Shown: one piece after another, positions 7,421-15,686 of the stretch
Numbering within the stretch: position 1 is the first letter of the stretch
Layout: each line of letters begins with the position of its first letter
Source: Halomonas sp.
GTDB taxonomy: Bacteria; Pseudomonadota; Gammaproteobacteria; Pseudomonadales; Halomonadaceae
Reading direction: 5' to 3'
Assembly: GCF_029263665.1 (NCBI RefSeq)
Contig: NZ_JAJUFQ010000028.1
Coordinates: 1-55,690, forward strand
Length of the DNA: 55,690 bases
The notes under the pieces: model-generated
The model's database searches: none
Told to the model about the DNA's origin: nothing
The model's input: the letters and a program-made list of their open reading frames with translations, nothing else
Position numbers and translations under genes: made by a program

Positions 7421-10400
7421 ATGTTCGTCGGTTGGCTGTTGATTCTTGTCTCTCTGCTATATATCGCTGTACTGTTCGCCATCGCCTGGCGTGGCGACCG
7501 CCATGCCCGCAAGCAAGGGGCCAGTCAGCGTCGCCCGCTGGTCTACAGCCTGGCACTGGCCATCTACTGTACCTCATGGACATTTCACGGTGCCGTTGGT
7601 CAGGCCGCCACTTCCGGCTGGTCCTTCGCCAGTATCTTCGTTGGCCCGATTCTGACGTTCCTGCTGTTCTGGCCGGTACTGGCAAAGATGGTACGGGTTG
7701 CCAAGCATCAGAACGTCACTTCCATCGCTGACTTCATCGCCTCACGCTACGGCAAGACCCAATCCCTGGCGGCCTTTGCCAGCCTGGTAGCCTTGATCGG
7801 CACCCTTCCTTACATCGCCCTGCAGTTAAAGGCAGTGTCGACATCCTTTACCTTACTGACCAGCGCTTCGGACATTACCCGGGCCCCGCTGTTCGGAGAC
7901 ACGGCCTTTTATGTGGCCATTGTCATGGCCATCTTTGCCATTCTGTTCGGGACCCGTCATACAGATGCCACCGAACACCATGAAGGCCTGATCCATGCCG
8001 TCGCTTTCGAGTCATTGGTCAAGCTGGTGGCCTTTCTGGTCCTGGGTGCCTATGTCACCTGGGGCATGTTCGATGGCCTCGGCGACTTGCTGTCCCGCGC
8101 CAACACCCAGTTGGAACTCCAGCGTCAATTGGAGCAACAGGATTTTGGCCAGAGCTTCTGGGCCCAGACACTGCTGGCCATGCTCGCGGTCCTGTGTCTG
8201 CCCCGCCAGTTTCATGTCACGGTGGTGGAAAATACTCACCGCGACGATGCTGCCCGGGCTCGCTGGATGTTCCCCCTGTACCTGGTGGCCTTTGCCTTCT
8301 TTGTGCTCCCCCTGGCGGCTGCCGGTCTGACACTATTTGCTGACACCGACATTTCTCCGGATACCTATGTATTGATGCTACCGGTATCCGCCAATCAGAC
8401 CTGGCTGACCCTGCTGACCTTCATCGGTGGATTCTCTGCCGCCACGGGCATGGTCATCGTCGCGGCGGTGGCGGTCTCGATCATGATATCCAACGAGATC
8501 GTCATACCGGCCCTGTTCCGCTTACGCTGGTTTGATACCAAGGCCAGGGATTATGGCCGCCTGGTACTGCGCGCACGGCGAATCACCATCGCTGTCGTGC
8601 TGGCCATGGCTTATGTCTTCTATCAGTTGATCGGTGAGTTCACCTCACTGGCCTCCATCGGCATGCTGTCCTTCGCCGCCGCGGCCCAATTTGCCCCAGC
8701 CGTGATTGGCGGCCTGTACTGGAAACGCGGCAATCGCCTCGGGGTCATCGTCGGCATGAATGCTGGCTTTGCCATCTGGGCCTATACCCTGCTGCTGCCT
8801 GCCATGATCCATACTGGGGTTCTGCCCCATGCCTGGCTGGACGGCGGCCCTCTGGGCATGTCCTGGCTTTCGCCCACGTCTCTGTTCGGCCTGCGCATCG
8901 GCGACAGTTTCACTCACGGCGTCATGCTGTCCCTGGGCGTCAACCTGTTCGCCTATATCTTCATTTCGCAGATCACTCCTCAGCGCGTGGTGGAGCGTAT
9001 TCAGGCATCGTTGTTCGTCGATAGCGTCGAGACCCGCCAGACATCGGTCAATCGTCCCTGGACCGGGGCCACGACGGTGGGCGACCTCAAGGTCCTGTGC
9101 CAGCGCTTTCTCAGCGCCTCTCAAGTGGATCGTGCTTTCAATGACTATGCCCGGCGTAACGGCAAGGCCCTGGAGGACAACAGCCGTGCCTCGATCGACG
9201 TGATCCAGTTCACCGAGCGCTTCCTGGCGTCGGTGCTCGGAGCATCCTCCGCACGCATCGTGGTCAACTCCGCCCTGCAGGGTCGCGGCATCGGGATTTC
9301 CGATGTCATTTCGATCGTCGATGAAGCCTCGCAAGTACTGGAGTTCAACCGCGCCCTGCTCCAGGCCACTATCGAGAACATCAATCAGGGCATCAGCGTG
9401 GTGGACCAGAACCTGCGCCTGGTGGTCTGGAACCAGCCTTATCTGGAGCTGTTCCGCTTCCCCGACCATTTGATCCGGGTCGGGGCGCCCATTGACCAGA
9501 TCTTTCGCTACAACGCCCACAATGGAGAATATGGCCCCGGCGATCCCGAGGAGCATGTTCAACTGCTGCTGGACAATATTCGCGAGGGGCAGCCGCATCG
9601 TTATGTGCGCTATCGTCAGGACGGCAGTGTGCTGGATGTCCAGGGCAACCCCATGCCCGGTGGCGGGTTCGTCTACACCTACCAGGACATCACCCAACAG
9701 AAGCGCACCGAAGAGGCCCTGATCCGCTCGGAAAACAATATCCGTATCTATACCGACAATGTGCCGGCCTTGATTGCCTACTTCGATCGCGAGTGCCGCT
9801 ACCTTTTCACCAACCGAGCCTATGAACAGGCCTTCGGCATCGACCGGAACGATGTCATCGGCAAGCCCATCCATCAGGTGATGACCGCCGAAATGGCTGA
9901 CGAACGCATGCCCTGGATTGAGCAGACGCTTCAGGGAGAGCGGGTAACCTTCGAAGTGTCTCTATCAGGCGATACGACTCGCTATATGCTGGTGACCTAT
10001 ACCCCGCACTTCGGCGAGAGTGGCGCCATCCTGGGTTTCTTCTCTCTCTATCAGGACATCACTGAACGGCGTCTGGCGGAAATCGCCCTCAAGGAAACCA
10101 ACGAAACCCTGGAAGAACGGGTGCGCGAACGTACCCAGGCGCTTTCCGAGGCCAACGTCGCCCTACGTCAGGAAAACCGCGTGCGAGCCGAAGCCGAGCA
10201 GGCGCTGCGCCAGGCCAAGCAGGTCGCGGAAGATGCCAATGCCTCCAAGACCCGCTTCCTCGCTGCGGCCAGCCATGACCTGCTACAGCCATTGAATGCT
10301 GCTCGTCTGTTCACCTCGGCCCTGTCCCAGAACATGGATGCCGAGGATATGAAGCGCACCATTGGCCATATCGACAGCTCCCTGCAATCGGCCGAGGAGT

Positions 10401-11359
10401 TGCTCAGTACCCTGCTCGACATCTCCAAACTGGATGCTGGCGCCCTGACTCCACGCCGTAGCCATTTCGCACTGGGCGACATCCTGAGACCGCTGCAGGC
10501 CCAGTTCGCCGTCATGGCCGAAGACCGGGGCCTGGACCTCAGGATGGTAGCGACTCAGCTATGGGTAGACAGTGACAGCCAGATGCTCCGCCGCATCATC
10601 CAGAACTTCCTGTCCAACGCCATCCGTTATACCCAGGAAGGCCATGTCTTGCTTGGTGTACGCCGCCGTGGAGAACGCATATTGGTCGAGGTCTGGGACT
10701 CTGGCCCCGGCATCCCAGAGGCCAAGCAATCGGAAATCTTTCAGGAGTTCCGTCGCCTCGACCAGGCCACGCGACACAAGGAAAGCGAGAAAGGGCTGGG
10801 CCTGGGGTTGTCGATCGCTGACCGCATGAGCCGGGTTCTCGATCATCCCATCCAGGTACGCTCCTGGGTCGGTATCGGCACCGTATTCTCGGTCAGCGTA
10901 CCTCGGGTCGAAGCGCGCGAGACAACGGCCGAGACAGACACAAGCCCCGTACGCAAGGCCGGCAACAAGCTGGCTGGCAAGCGTATCCTGTGCATCGACA
11001 ATGAAACGCTGATTCTGGAAGGCATGAAGGCCATGCTGTCAGGCTGGGGATGCGAGGTGTTCACGGCCACATCCATCGGTGGTGCAAAGTCGGTACTACG
11101 CCACCTGGGCAGTGACCCGGATGCCATTCTCGCCGATTACCACCTGGATAATGAGGTCACCGGCATCATGGCCCTGGATGCACTGGCTGAACGCCTCGAG
11201 GATGCCGTACCAGGCATTGTCATCACCGCTGATCGCACGGAAGAAGTTGCCGAGGAAGTCCGCCGCAGCGGTTTCCAGCTATTGCTCAAGCCCGTGCGCC
11301 CCGCGGCCCTGCGTGCCCTGCTGACGAGGACACTGCAGGCCAGCAAGGCACCGCAATAG
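7421..11359 (+). CDS. CrbS-like hybrid histidine kinase with SSS transporter domain
   Basis: The protein has about 1312 residues. The N-terminal ~500 residues are a sodium:solute-symporter fold ('CTSWTFHGAVGQAATSGW', 'SIADFIASRYGK'). Then come two PAS domains ('NINQGISVVDQNLRLVVWN' and 'NVPALIAYFDRECRYLFTN'), a coiled coil, a HisKA domain with phospho-acceptor H952 in 'AAASHDLLQP', an HATPase domain ('FLSNAIRYTQEG', 'GPGIPEAKQSEIFQEF', 'GLGLGLSIAD') and a receiver with phospho-acceptor D1239 in 'ILADYHLD'. CrbS kinases of Vibrio and Pseudomonas, paired with the LuxR-type regulator CrbR, control acetate-scavenging genes. I chose the ATG at 7421 (GGAG six bases upstream) over one 27 bp earlier. 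No CrbR-like regulator is in the window, so the phosphorelay partner is elsewhere. It is divergent from the symporter operon and converges on selO. Confidence 0.88.
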   Translation: MFVGWLLILVSLLYIAVLFAIAWRGDRHARKQGASQRRPLVYSLALAIYCTSWTFHGAVGQAATSGWSFASIFVGPILTFLLFWPVLAKMVRVAKHQNVTSIADFIASRYGKTQSLAAFASLVALIGTLPYIALQLKAVSTSFTLLTSASDITRAPLFGDTAFYVAIVMAIFAILFGTRHTDATEHHEGLIHAVAFESLVKLVAFLVLGAYVTWGMFDGLGDLLSRANTQLELQRQLEQQDFGQSFWAQTLLAMLAVLCLPRQFHVTVVENTHRDDAARARWMFPLYLVAFAFFVLPLAAAGLTLFADTDISPDTYVLMLPVSANQTWLTLLTFIGGFSAATGMVIVAAVAVSIMISNEIVIPALFRLRWFDTKARDYGRLVLRARRITIAVVLAMAYVFYQLIGEFTSLASIGMLSFAAAAQFAPAVIGGLYWKRGNRLGVIVGMNAGFAIWAYTLLLPAMIHTGVLPHAWLDGGPLGMSWLSPTSLFGLRIGDSFTHGVMLSLGVNLFAYIFISQITPQRVVERIQASLFVDSVETRQTSVNRPWTGATTVGDLKVLCQRFLSASQVDRAFNDYARRNGKALEDNSRASIDVIQFTERFLASVLGASSARIVVNSALQGRGIGISDVISIVDEASQVLEFNRALLQATIENINQGISVVDQNLRLVVWNQPYLELFRFPDHLIRVGAPIDQIFRYNAHNGEYGPGDPEEHVQLLLDNIREGQPHRYVRYRQDGSVLDVQGNPMPGGGFVYTYQDITQQKRTEEALIRSENNIRIYTDNVPALIAYFDRECRYLFTNRAYEQAFGIDRNDVIGKPIHQVMTAEMADERMPWIEQTLQGERVTFEVSLSGDTTRYMLVTYTPHFGESGAILGFFSLYQDITERRLAEIALKETNETLEERVRERTQALSEANVALRQENRVRAEAEQALRQAKQVAEDANASKTRFLAAASHDLLQPLNAARLFTSALSQNMDAEDMKRTIGHIDSSLQSAEELLSTLLDISKLDAGALTPRRSHFALGDILRPLQAQFAVMAEDRGLDLRMVATQLWVDSDSQMLRRIIQNFLSNAIRYTQEGHVLLGVRRRGERILVEVWDSGPGIPEAKQSEIFQEFRRLDQATRHKESEKGLGLGLSIADRMSRVLDHPIQVRSWVGIGTVFSVSVPRVEARETTAETDTSPVRKAGNKLAGKRILCIDNETLILEGMKAMLSGWGCEVFTATSIGGAKSVLRHLGSDPDAILADYHLDNEVTGIMALDALAERLEDAVPGIVITADRTEEVAEEVRRSGFQLLLKPVRPAALRALLTRTLQASKAPQ

Positions 11360-11374
11360 CGTGAGCCAACCGGA

Positions 11375-12925
11375 TCATGTGCCGCAGAACGTTCTCAACA
11401 CCCGTTCTGCTGGCCGTGGGGGCTGAAGGAAACCTGGGTCATCAGGCGTGGAGAAGGGCTGAGTGACAGCTTCGAGCAGGCGCTCGAAAGGCGTGAAATC
11501 ATCGTCATCCGCTGCCGCTCGAATGACCTTTTCGATCAGATGATTGCGTGGAATGACCAACGGATTGGTCGCCTCCATCTGGCGCTGAATCTCGCTTTCC
11601 GTCAGCACCTCTCGAGCCAGGCGCTGACGCCAGCGAGGCAACCAGGCCTCCAGCGCCTTGGCGCCTTCTCCCTGGCCATTGACACCGGTGTCATCGCTGA
11701 AGCCGGCCCTCAGACTGGACTCTGGTGTCGCGTCACTATCGGGCGAGATAGCCTTGGCCAGATGCCGGAAGGTCAAGGTGAAATCAGCGCCAGCCTTGTC
11801 CATGGCATCCAGAAGGGCTTCGCCCAACGCCAGATCATTCCCATCTGCTATCTCGCTGGAAGCACTCAAACCCAGCTTGGCCCGCAACACCGTCGTCCAT
11901 TCCTGTTGATAGATGTCGCTGAATGCCACGATCGGCTTGGTCGCCAGCTCAATGGCCTTCTGCTGATCCTCGTCGATCAACGACAGCAGGGTTTCGGCAA
12001 AACGCGCCAGATTCCATTGCGCAATGGGTGGCTGATTGATCCAGGCATAACGCCCGCCTTCATCAATGGAACTGAACACCGTGCGAGGGTGAAACTCGTC
12101 CATGAAGGCGCACGGGCCATAATCGATGGTCTCGCCAGAGATCGCACAATTGTCGGTATTCATCACGCCATGGATAAAACCCAGCCCCTTCCACTGCGCG
12201 ACCAGGCGCGCCTGGCGGGCAACGACTGCTTCCAGCAGGGCCAATGCCTTCTCTCTCCAGGAAGCTTGCTGAAGATCATCCAGCAGATTGGGATAATGGC
12301 GCTCGATGGCCAGGTCGACCAGAAGCTCCAAGGCTTCCCGGTCACCGCGCACGGAAAAATACTGGAAGGTGCCGACACGCAGATGACTGCTGGCGACCCG
12401 GGTCAGCACGGCTCCCGGTTCGGGCAGTTGACGAAGCACCCTTTCGCCGGTGGACACTGCTGCCAATGCCCGGGTGGTCGGCACCCCAAGGGCATGCATG
12501 GCTTCGGAAACCAGATACTCGCGTAATACGGGCCCCAGCGGAGCACGGCCGTCGCCACCGCGTGAAAAGGGAGTGCGCCCAGCCCCCTTCAGTTGCACCT
12601 CGTATAGCCCGCCATTGCGATGTTTCAGCTCGCCCAGCAGCAGCGCCCGGCCATCACCAAGCTGGGGCACAAAATTGCCGAACTGGTGGCCTGCATAAGC
12701 CGCGGCAACGGGCTGAGCGCTCTCAGGCACAGCATTGCCAGATAATGCTTCTGCGACACGTTTCCCATCGAAGGCATCGAGATCAAGCCCCAACTCTTCG
12801 GCCAGGGCATGATTGAAGGCCAGTAAACGCGGGGCGGTTACCAGTGTCGGCTCACACTCGGCGCGCATGCGAGACGGCAGGGAAGCATAACGATGGTGAA
12901 AAGCGGGAAACATGGTGGGCCCCAT
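11375..12925 (-). CDS. selO: Protein adenylyltransferase SelO (YdiU)
   Basis: A 516-residue pseudokinase-fold enzyme that transfers AMP from ATP to Ser/Thr/Tyr of target proteins, linked to redox stress in E. coli. Family blocks are plain: 'AAAYAGHQFGNFVPQLGDGR', 'QLKGAGRTPFSRGGDGRAPL', 'LREYLVSEAMHALGVPTTRA', 'GFIHGVMNTDN' and 'DYGPCAFMDEF'. The C-terminus 'RTFCGT' has Cys where eukaryotic SelO has selenocysteine. Two ATGs four codons apart (12923-12925 and 12911-12913) are possible and neither has a strong ribosome site. It converges with the sensor kinase (15-bp gap, no obvious terminator) and follows the malonate regulator gene on the same strand after 48 bp. Confidence 0.93.
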   Translation of the reverse strand: MGPTMFPAFHHRYASLPSRMRAECEPTLVTAPRLLAFNHALAEELGLDLDAFDGKRVAEALSGNAVPESAQPVAAAYAGHQFGNFVPQLGDGRALLLGELKHRNGGLYEVQLKGAGRTPFSRGGDGRAPLGPVLREYLVSEAMHALGVPTTRALAAVSTGERVLRQLPEPGAVLTRVASSHLRVGTFQYFSVRGDREALELLVDLAIERHYPNLLDDLQQASWREKALALLEAVVARQARLVAQWKGLGFIHGVMNTDNCAISGETIDYGPCAFMDEFHPRTVFSSIDEGGRYAWINQPPIAQWNLARFAETLLSLIDEDQQKAIELATKPIVAFSDIYQQEWTTVLRAKLGLSASSEIADGNDLALGEALLDAMDKAGADFTLTFRHLAKAISPDSDATPESSLRAGFSDDTGVNGQGEGAKALEAWLPRWRQRLAREVLTESEIQRQMEATNPLVIPRNHLIEKVIRAAADDDDFTPFERLLEAVTQPFSTPDDPGFLQPPRPAERVLRTFCGT

Positions 12926-12973
12926 CAGGTAACAGCGGATTCTTTAATGCGTGCTCTTTGACGTGAGACAGTA

Positions 12974-13657
12974 TCAGTTGGTCGCAACATCCGCACGCCG
13001 CTCCATCTCTCTCACACTGGCCACAAAGTCACTGAAGCGCTCGCCCTGGATCAGGACATGATCACGCAGTGTCTGCTCAGCCTTTTCGGCATCACCTGCT
13101 TCTATGGCAGCAAGAATCTCGCCGTGTTCATTCAGCGAACTCTGCATGCGGCTACGCACCTGAAGCTGCAAACGCCGGTAGGGTTTCAAGCGTTGCTTGA
13201 GCGAACGGGCTTCATCGGCGAGAAAGGCATTGTGACTGGAGGCATAGATACAGGCGTGAAATTCCTCGTTTTCATAGTAATACTCATCGCTGTCCCCTGA
13301 CTCGCAGGCCTCTCGACAACGCTCATAGGCCTGGCGCAGCCCGGTCAGTTCCTGTTCGGTGATGCGCCGCGCTGCCAGCCGACCACACATGCCTTCCAGT
13401 TCGGCCATTACCTCGAACATCTCGATCAGTCGATCCAGCCCGACCCGAGCAACGAATGTCCCTTTCTTCGGCGATACCGTGACCAGCCCACTGGCCACCA
13501 GTTGCTGGATAGCCTCACGCACTGGCGTGCGGGACACATTATAGAGACGGCACAAGGCTTCCGGATCCAGTCGCTCTCCCGGCGCGCGACGTCCATTGAT
13601 GATGTCATCCTCAAGCGAATCTCTCAGCCGCTGGGCATTGGACGGTTTCTTGCTCAT
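12974..13657 (-). CDS. GntR/FCD-family regulator of the malonate operon (MatR-like)
   Basis: The 227-residue protein has an N-terminal winged helix ('DPEALCRLYNVSRTPVREAIQQLVASGLVTVSPKKGTFV' read in parts) and an FCD effector domain with its conserved Arg, Glu and His positions ('ELEGMCGRLAA', 'FHACIYASS'). I start it at 13657 because GGAGAAGAGGC directly precedes that ATG; a start 12 codons upstream is open but lacks this site. It is divergent from the TRAP-malonyl-CoA operon, and a dyad-rich operator region lies between. FCD regulators usually bind an acid ligand and release DNA, so malonate or malonyl-CoA sensing is the natural guess. Function is inferred from context. Confidence 0.85.
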   Translation of the reverse strand: MSKKPSNAQRLRDSLEDDIINGRRAPGERLDPEALCRLYNVSRTPVREAIQQLVASGLVTVSPKKGTFVARVGLDRLIEMFEVMAELEGMCGRLAARRITEQELTGLRQAYERCREACESGDSDEYYYENEEFHACIYASSHNAFLADEARSLKQRLKPYRRLQLQVRSRMQSSLNEHGEILAAIEAGDAEKAEQTLRDHVLIQGERFSDFVASVREMERRADVATN

Positions 13658-13774
13658 GCCTCTTCTCCTGGCTCCTGACATCCCTGCATCCAAGTGTTGT
13701 CCTGATGAGGTCGAAAAACCTGTGAGGCACTACCTGTACCTCATGGTTCACCACCTTGGTCTAACCCTCGGCGT

Positions 13775-13826
13775 TTGACACTGATATACACAAGGTCTAT
13801 TGAAGTATACATCAGCATGCCTGATG
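13775..13826 (+). promoter_or_regulatory. Candidate promoter and MatR operator
   Basis: TTGACA at 13775-13780 is followed 17 bp later by TATTGA (13798-13803), a plausible though weak sigma-70 promoter for the malonate operon. Overlapping it, CTGATATAC (13781-13789) and GTATACATCAG (13805-13815) form an imperfect dyad. A second dyad CATCAG/CTGATG lies at 13810-13826, and TTCAC-TTCA-GTGAA at 13831-13844. Overlap of dyad and promoter suggests repression by the divergent GntR protein. Confidence 0.55.
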
Positions 13827-13882
13827 CATTTTCACTTCAGTGAAAGATACAACAATAACACCCCTTTCCAGGAGTCACTCCG

Positions 13883-14953
13883 ATGAAACGCCAAGCTCCT
13901 ATCCCAACCGCAGCTATCTCAACCACGTCTGTCTCAACCACTTCTGTCTCAACCTCTGCTACCTCGGCCATTTCTATCTTGATCATTGCGGGCTTGGCAT
14001 TGACAGCCCCTGCCCTTGCCACAGCAGAGACGGTACTGCGTGTCTCCCACCAGTTTCCCGGTGGCAAAGGCGATGTCCGCGACGAAATGGTCCAGTTGAT
14101 GGCCAAGGAAGTCGCAGCCGCCGATGTCGATCTCAAGTTGCAGGTGTATCCCGGTCAGTCACTGTTCAAGGCCAATGAGCAATGGAGCGCGTTGGTACGT
14201 GGCCGCCTGGACATGACGTCATTACCCTTGGACTATGCCAGCGGCCGGCATCCAGAGTTCTCCGCCACCCTGATGCCGGGCCTGGTGAGGAGTCATGAGC
14301 GTGCCGAGCGTCTCAACGACTCTGAATTCATGGGCATGATCAAGGAAGTGATTCAGGATGCCGGCGCCCGGGTCCTGGCCGACGCCTGGCTGGCCGGAGG
14401 ATTCGCCTCCAGCAAGCAGTGCATCACCTCGCCGGATAGCGTGAAAGGCCAGACACTGCGTGCTGCGGGCCCTGCCTTCGAGGATATGCTGAGCGCTGCC
14501 GGAGCCTCCATTTCTTCGATGCCTTCTTCCGAAATCTATACCGCGATGCAAACCGGCGTGCTGGACGCCGCCAACACATCGTCTGGTTCTTTCGTCTCCT
14601 ATCGCCTCTATGAGCAAGCTACCTGTCTGACGGCACCCGGCGAGAACGCGCTATGGTTCATGTACGAACCCATTCTGATTTCCGAGCAAAGCTGGAGTCG
14701 GCTCGACGAAGCACAACAGCAGGCACTGATCGACGCCGGCGAGAAGGCCGAAGCCTATTTCTCTGAACAGGCAGCGGAGCTCGATCAGAAAATGATCGAT
14801 GTGTTCAAGGAAAATGGTGTCGAAGTGGTGGAAATGTCGCCCGAGGATTACCAAAGCTGGCTCGATATCGCTCAGCAGAGTGCCTACAAGAATTTTGCCG
14901 AGAACGTCGACAATGGCCAGGCACTGATCGACGCCGCACTGGCGGTGGAGTGA
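13883..14953 (+). CDS. TRAP transporter solute-binding protein (MatP/DctP-like)
   Basis: The 356-residue protein is a secreted TRAP receptor. After a signal peptide ending near 'ALATAETVLRVSHQFP', the DctP fold is recognisable from 'RVSHQFPGGKGDVRDEM', 'VYPGQSLFKANEQWSAL', and the carboxylate-binding region around 'DSVKGQTLRAAGP' and 'SEIYTAMQTGVLDAANTS'. It delivers a dicarboxylate to the QM membrane pair encoded next; malonate is inferred because the operon continues with malonyl-CoA enzymes, as in the matPQMAB operon of Sinorhizobium. The N-terminus is odd: five 15-bp DNA repeats encode a Thr/Ser stretch before the hydrophobic core. GGAG lies upstream of the ATG. A 150-bp gap with an inverted repeat separates it from the next gene. 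Confidence 0.9.
   Translation: MKRQAPIPTAAISTTSVSTTSVSTSATSAISILIIAGLALTAPALATAETVLRVSHQFPGGKGDVRDEMVQLMAKEVAAADVDLKLQVYPGQSLFKANEQWSALVRGRLDMTSLPLDYASGRHPEFSATLMPGLVRSHERAERLNDSEFMGMIKEVIQDAGARVLADAWLAGGFASSKQCITSPDSVKGQTLRAAGPAFEDMLSAAGASISSMPSSEIYTAMQTGVLDAANTSSGSFVSYRLYEQATCLTAPGENALWFMYEPILISEQSWSRLDEAQQQALIDAGEKAEAYFSEQAAELDQKMIDVFKENGVEVVEMSPEDYQSWLDIAQQSAYKNFAENVDNGQALIDAALAVE
13901..13975 (+). repeat. Five degenerate 15-bp in-frame repeats in the MatP signal region
   Basis: Units at 13901, 13916, 13931, 13946 and 13961 follow the pattern rTCTCAACCACNTCT and encode IPTAA, ISTTS, VSTTS, VSTSA and TSAIS. Units 2-4 are nearly identical while units 1 and 5 have diverged. Because 15 is a multiple of three, changes in copy number would lengthen or shorten the leader without a frameshift. 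Confidence 0.8.
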
Positions 14954-14966
14954 CACCACAGGGTTG

Positions 14967-15029
14967 GCAGCCTCTGGCACGACTTGCTGTCAGCCCACCG
15001 ACAAGAAGCAGGCTCCTGCCCGAGGCTGC
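14967..15029 (+). other. Intercistronic inverted repeat between matP and matQ
   Basis: GCAGCCTC at 14967-14974 pairs with GAGGCTGC at 15022-15029, with smaller stems possible inside. It lies in the only long gap of the operon, just after the binding-protein gene, where such structures often protect the upstream message or reduce read-through. No T run follows. Confidence 0.4.
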
Positions 15030-15103
15030 TGACAATGGTCATGAGTCATAGTTTGTCAGCGGTTTCGCCCTGGAGCCTTGCCGCTGCTACCTACGGAGGT
15101 TGC

Positions 15104-15685
15104 ATGTCCCACTCCACCTCTGGCCATGCCCAGTCGACACATCCCGGCGGTCACGGGCAGTCCCGTGAGTGTCGTCTGATCAATGCCTATTGCCGCCTGA
15201 TGGACCGTCTGTCGATTGCGGCAGCGGTCCTGGCCGCAACCCTGCTGGGCCTTGGTGTACTGGCGGTCTGCCACATGATCTTCGTCCGCTACATACTGGG
15301 CGCAAGCACCAGTTGGCAGACCGAGTTCTGTGTCTTTTCCATTTCCGCTGCCATGCTGCTGGGGGCTCCCTACGTGCTGCTGACAGGTGGTCATGTGGCG
15401 GTCACCGCCCTGCCTGACATTCTGCCGCCATTACCTCGCTTCGTCATGAACCTGATCGCTTCACTGGTCGGCCTGGGGTTCTGCATTGCCCTGGCCTATG
15501 GCGCCTGGCGGTATCTTCTCGAAGCCTGGCACGCAGGCTGGACCACCGGCACGGTGTGGAATCCCCCGCTTTGGCCAGCATTATTGCCCATTGCCCTGGG
15601 CGCAACGTTGCTCGTGACCCAGTATCTCGCGGAGATTGCACGTGTCAGGCTCTTGCCATCCATCACAGACAAGGAGGCACGATGA
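15104..15685 (+). CDS. TRAP transporter small membrane subunit (MatQ/DctQ-like)
   Basis: The protein has 193 residues and four membrane helices after a polar His/Ser-rich N-terminus. 'SIAAAVLAATLLGLGVLAVC', 'RYILGASTSWQTEF' and 'LLGAPYVLLTGGHVAVTALP' fit the DctQ family, in which the Trp-Glu region between helices 1 and 2 is conserved. I start it at 15104 because GGAGG precedes that ATG by 5 nt; longer frames extend upstream to 14984 but lack a ribosome site and would cover the intercistronic hairpin. It pairs with the next gene to form the membrane part of the transporter. Confidence 0.88.
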   Translation: MSHSTSGHAQSTHPGGHGQSRECRLINAYCRLMDRLSIAAAVLAATLLGLGVLAVCHMIFVRYILGASTSWQTEFCVFSISAAMLLGAPYVLLTGGHVAVTALPDILPPLPRFVMNLIASLVGLGFCIALAYGAWRYLLEAWHAGWTTGTVWNPPLWPALLPIALGATLLVTQYLAEIARVRLLPSITDKEAR

Positions 15686-15686
15686 C

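Noticed and set aside
8645..9874. A 409-codon frame antisense to the sensor kinase
   Set aside because: It overlaps the SSS and PAS domains of a well-supported gene and shows no recognisable fold.
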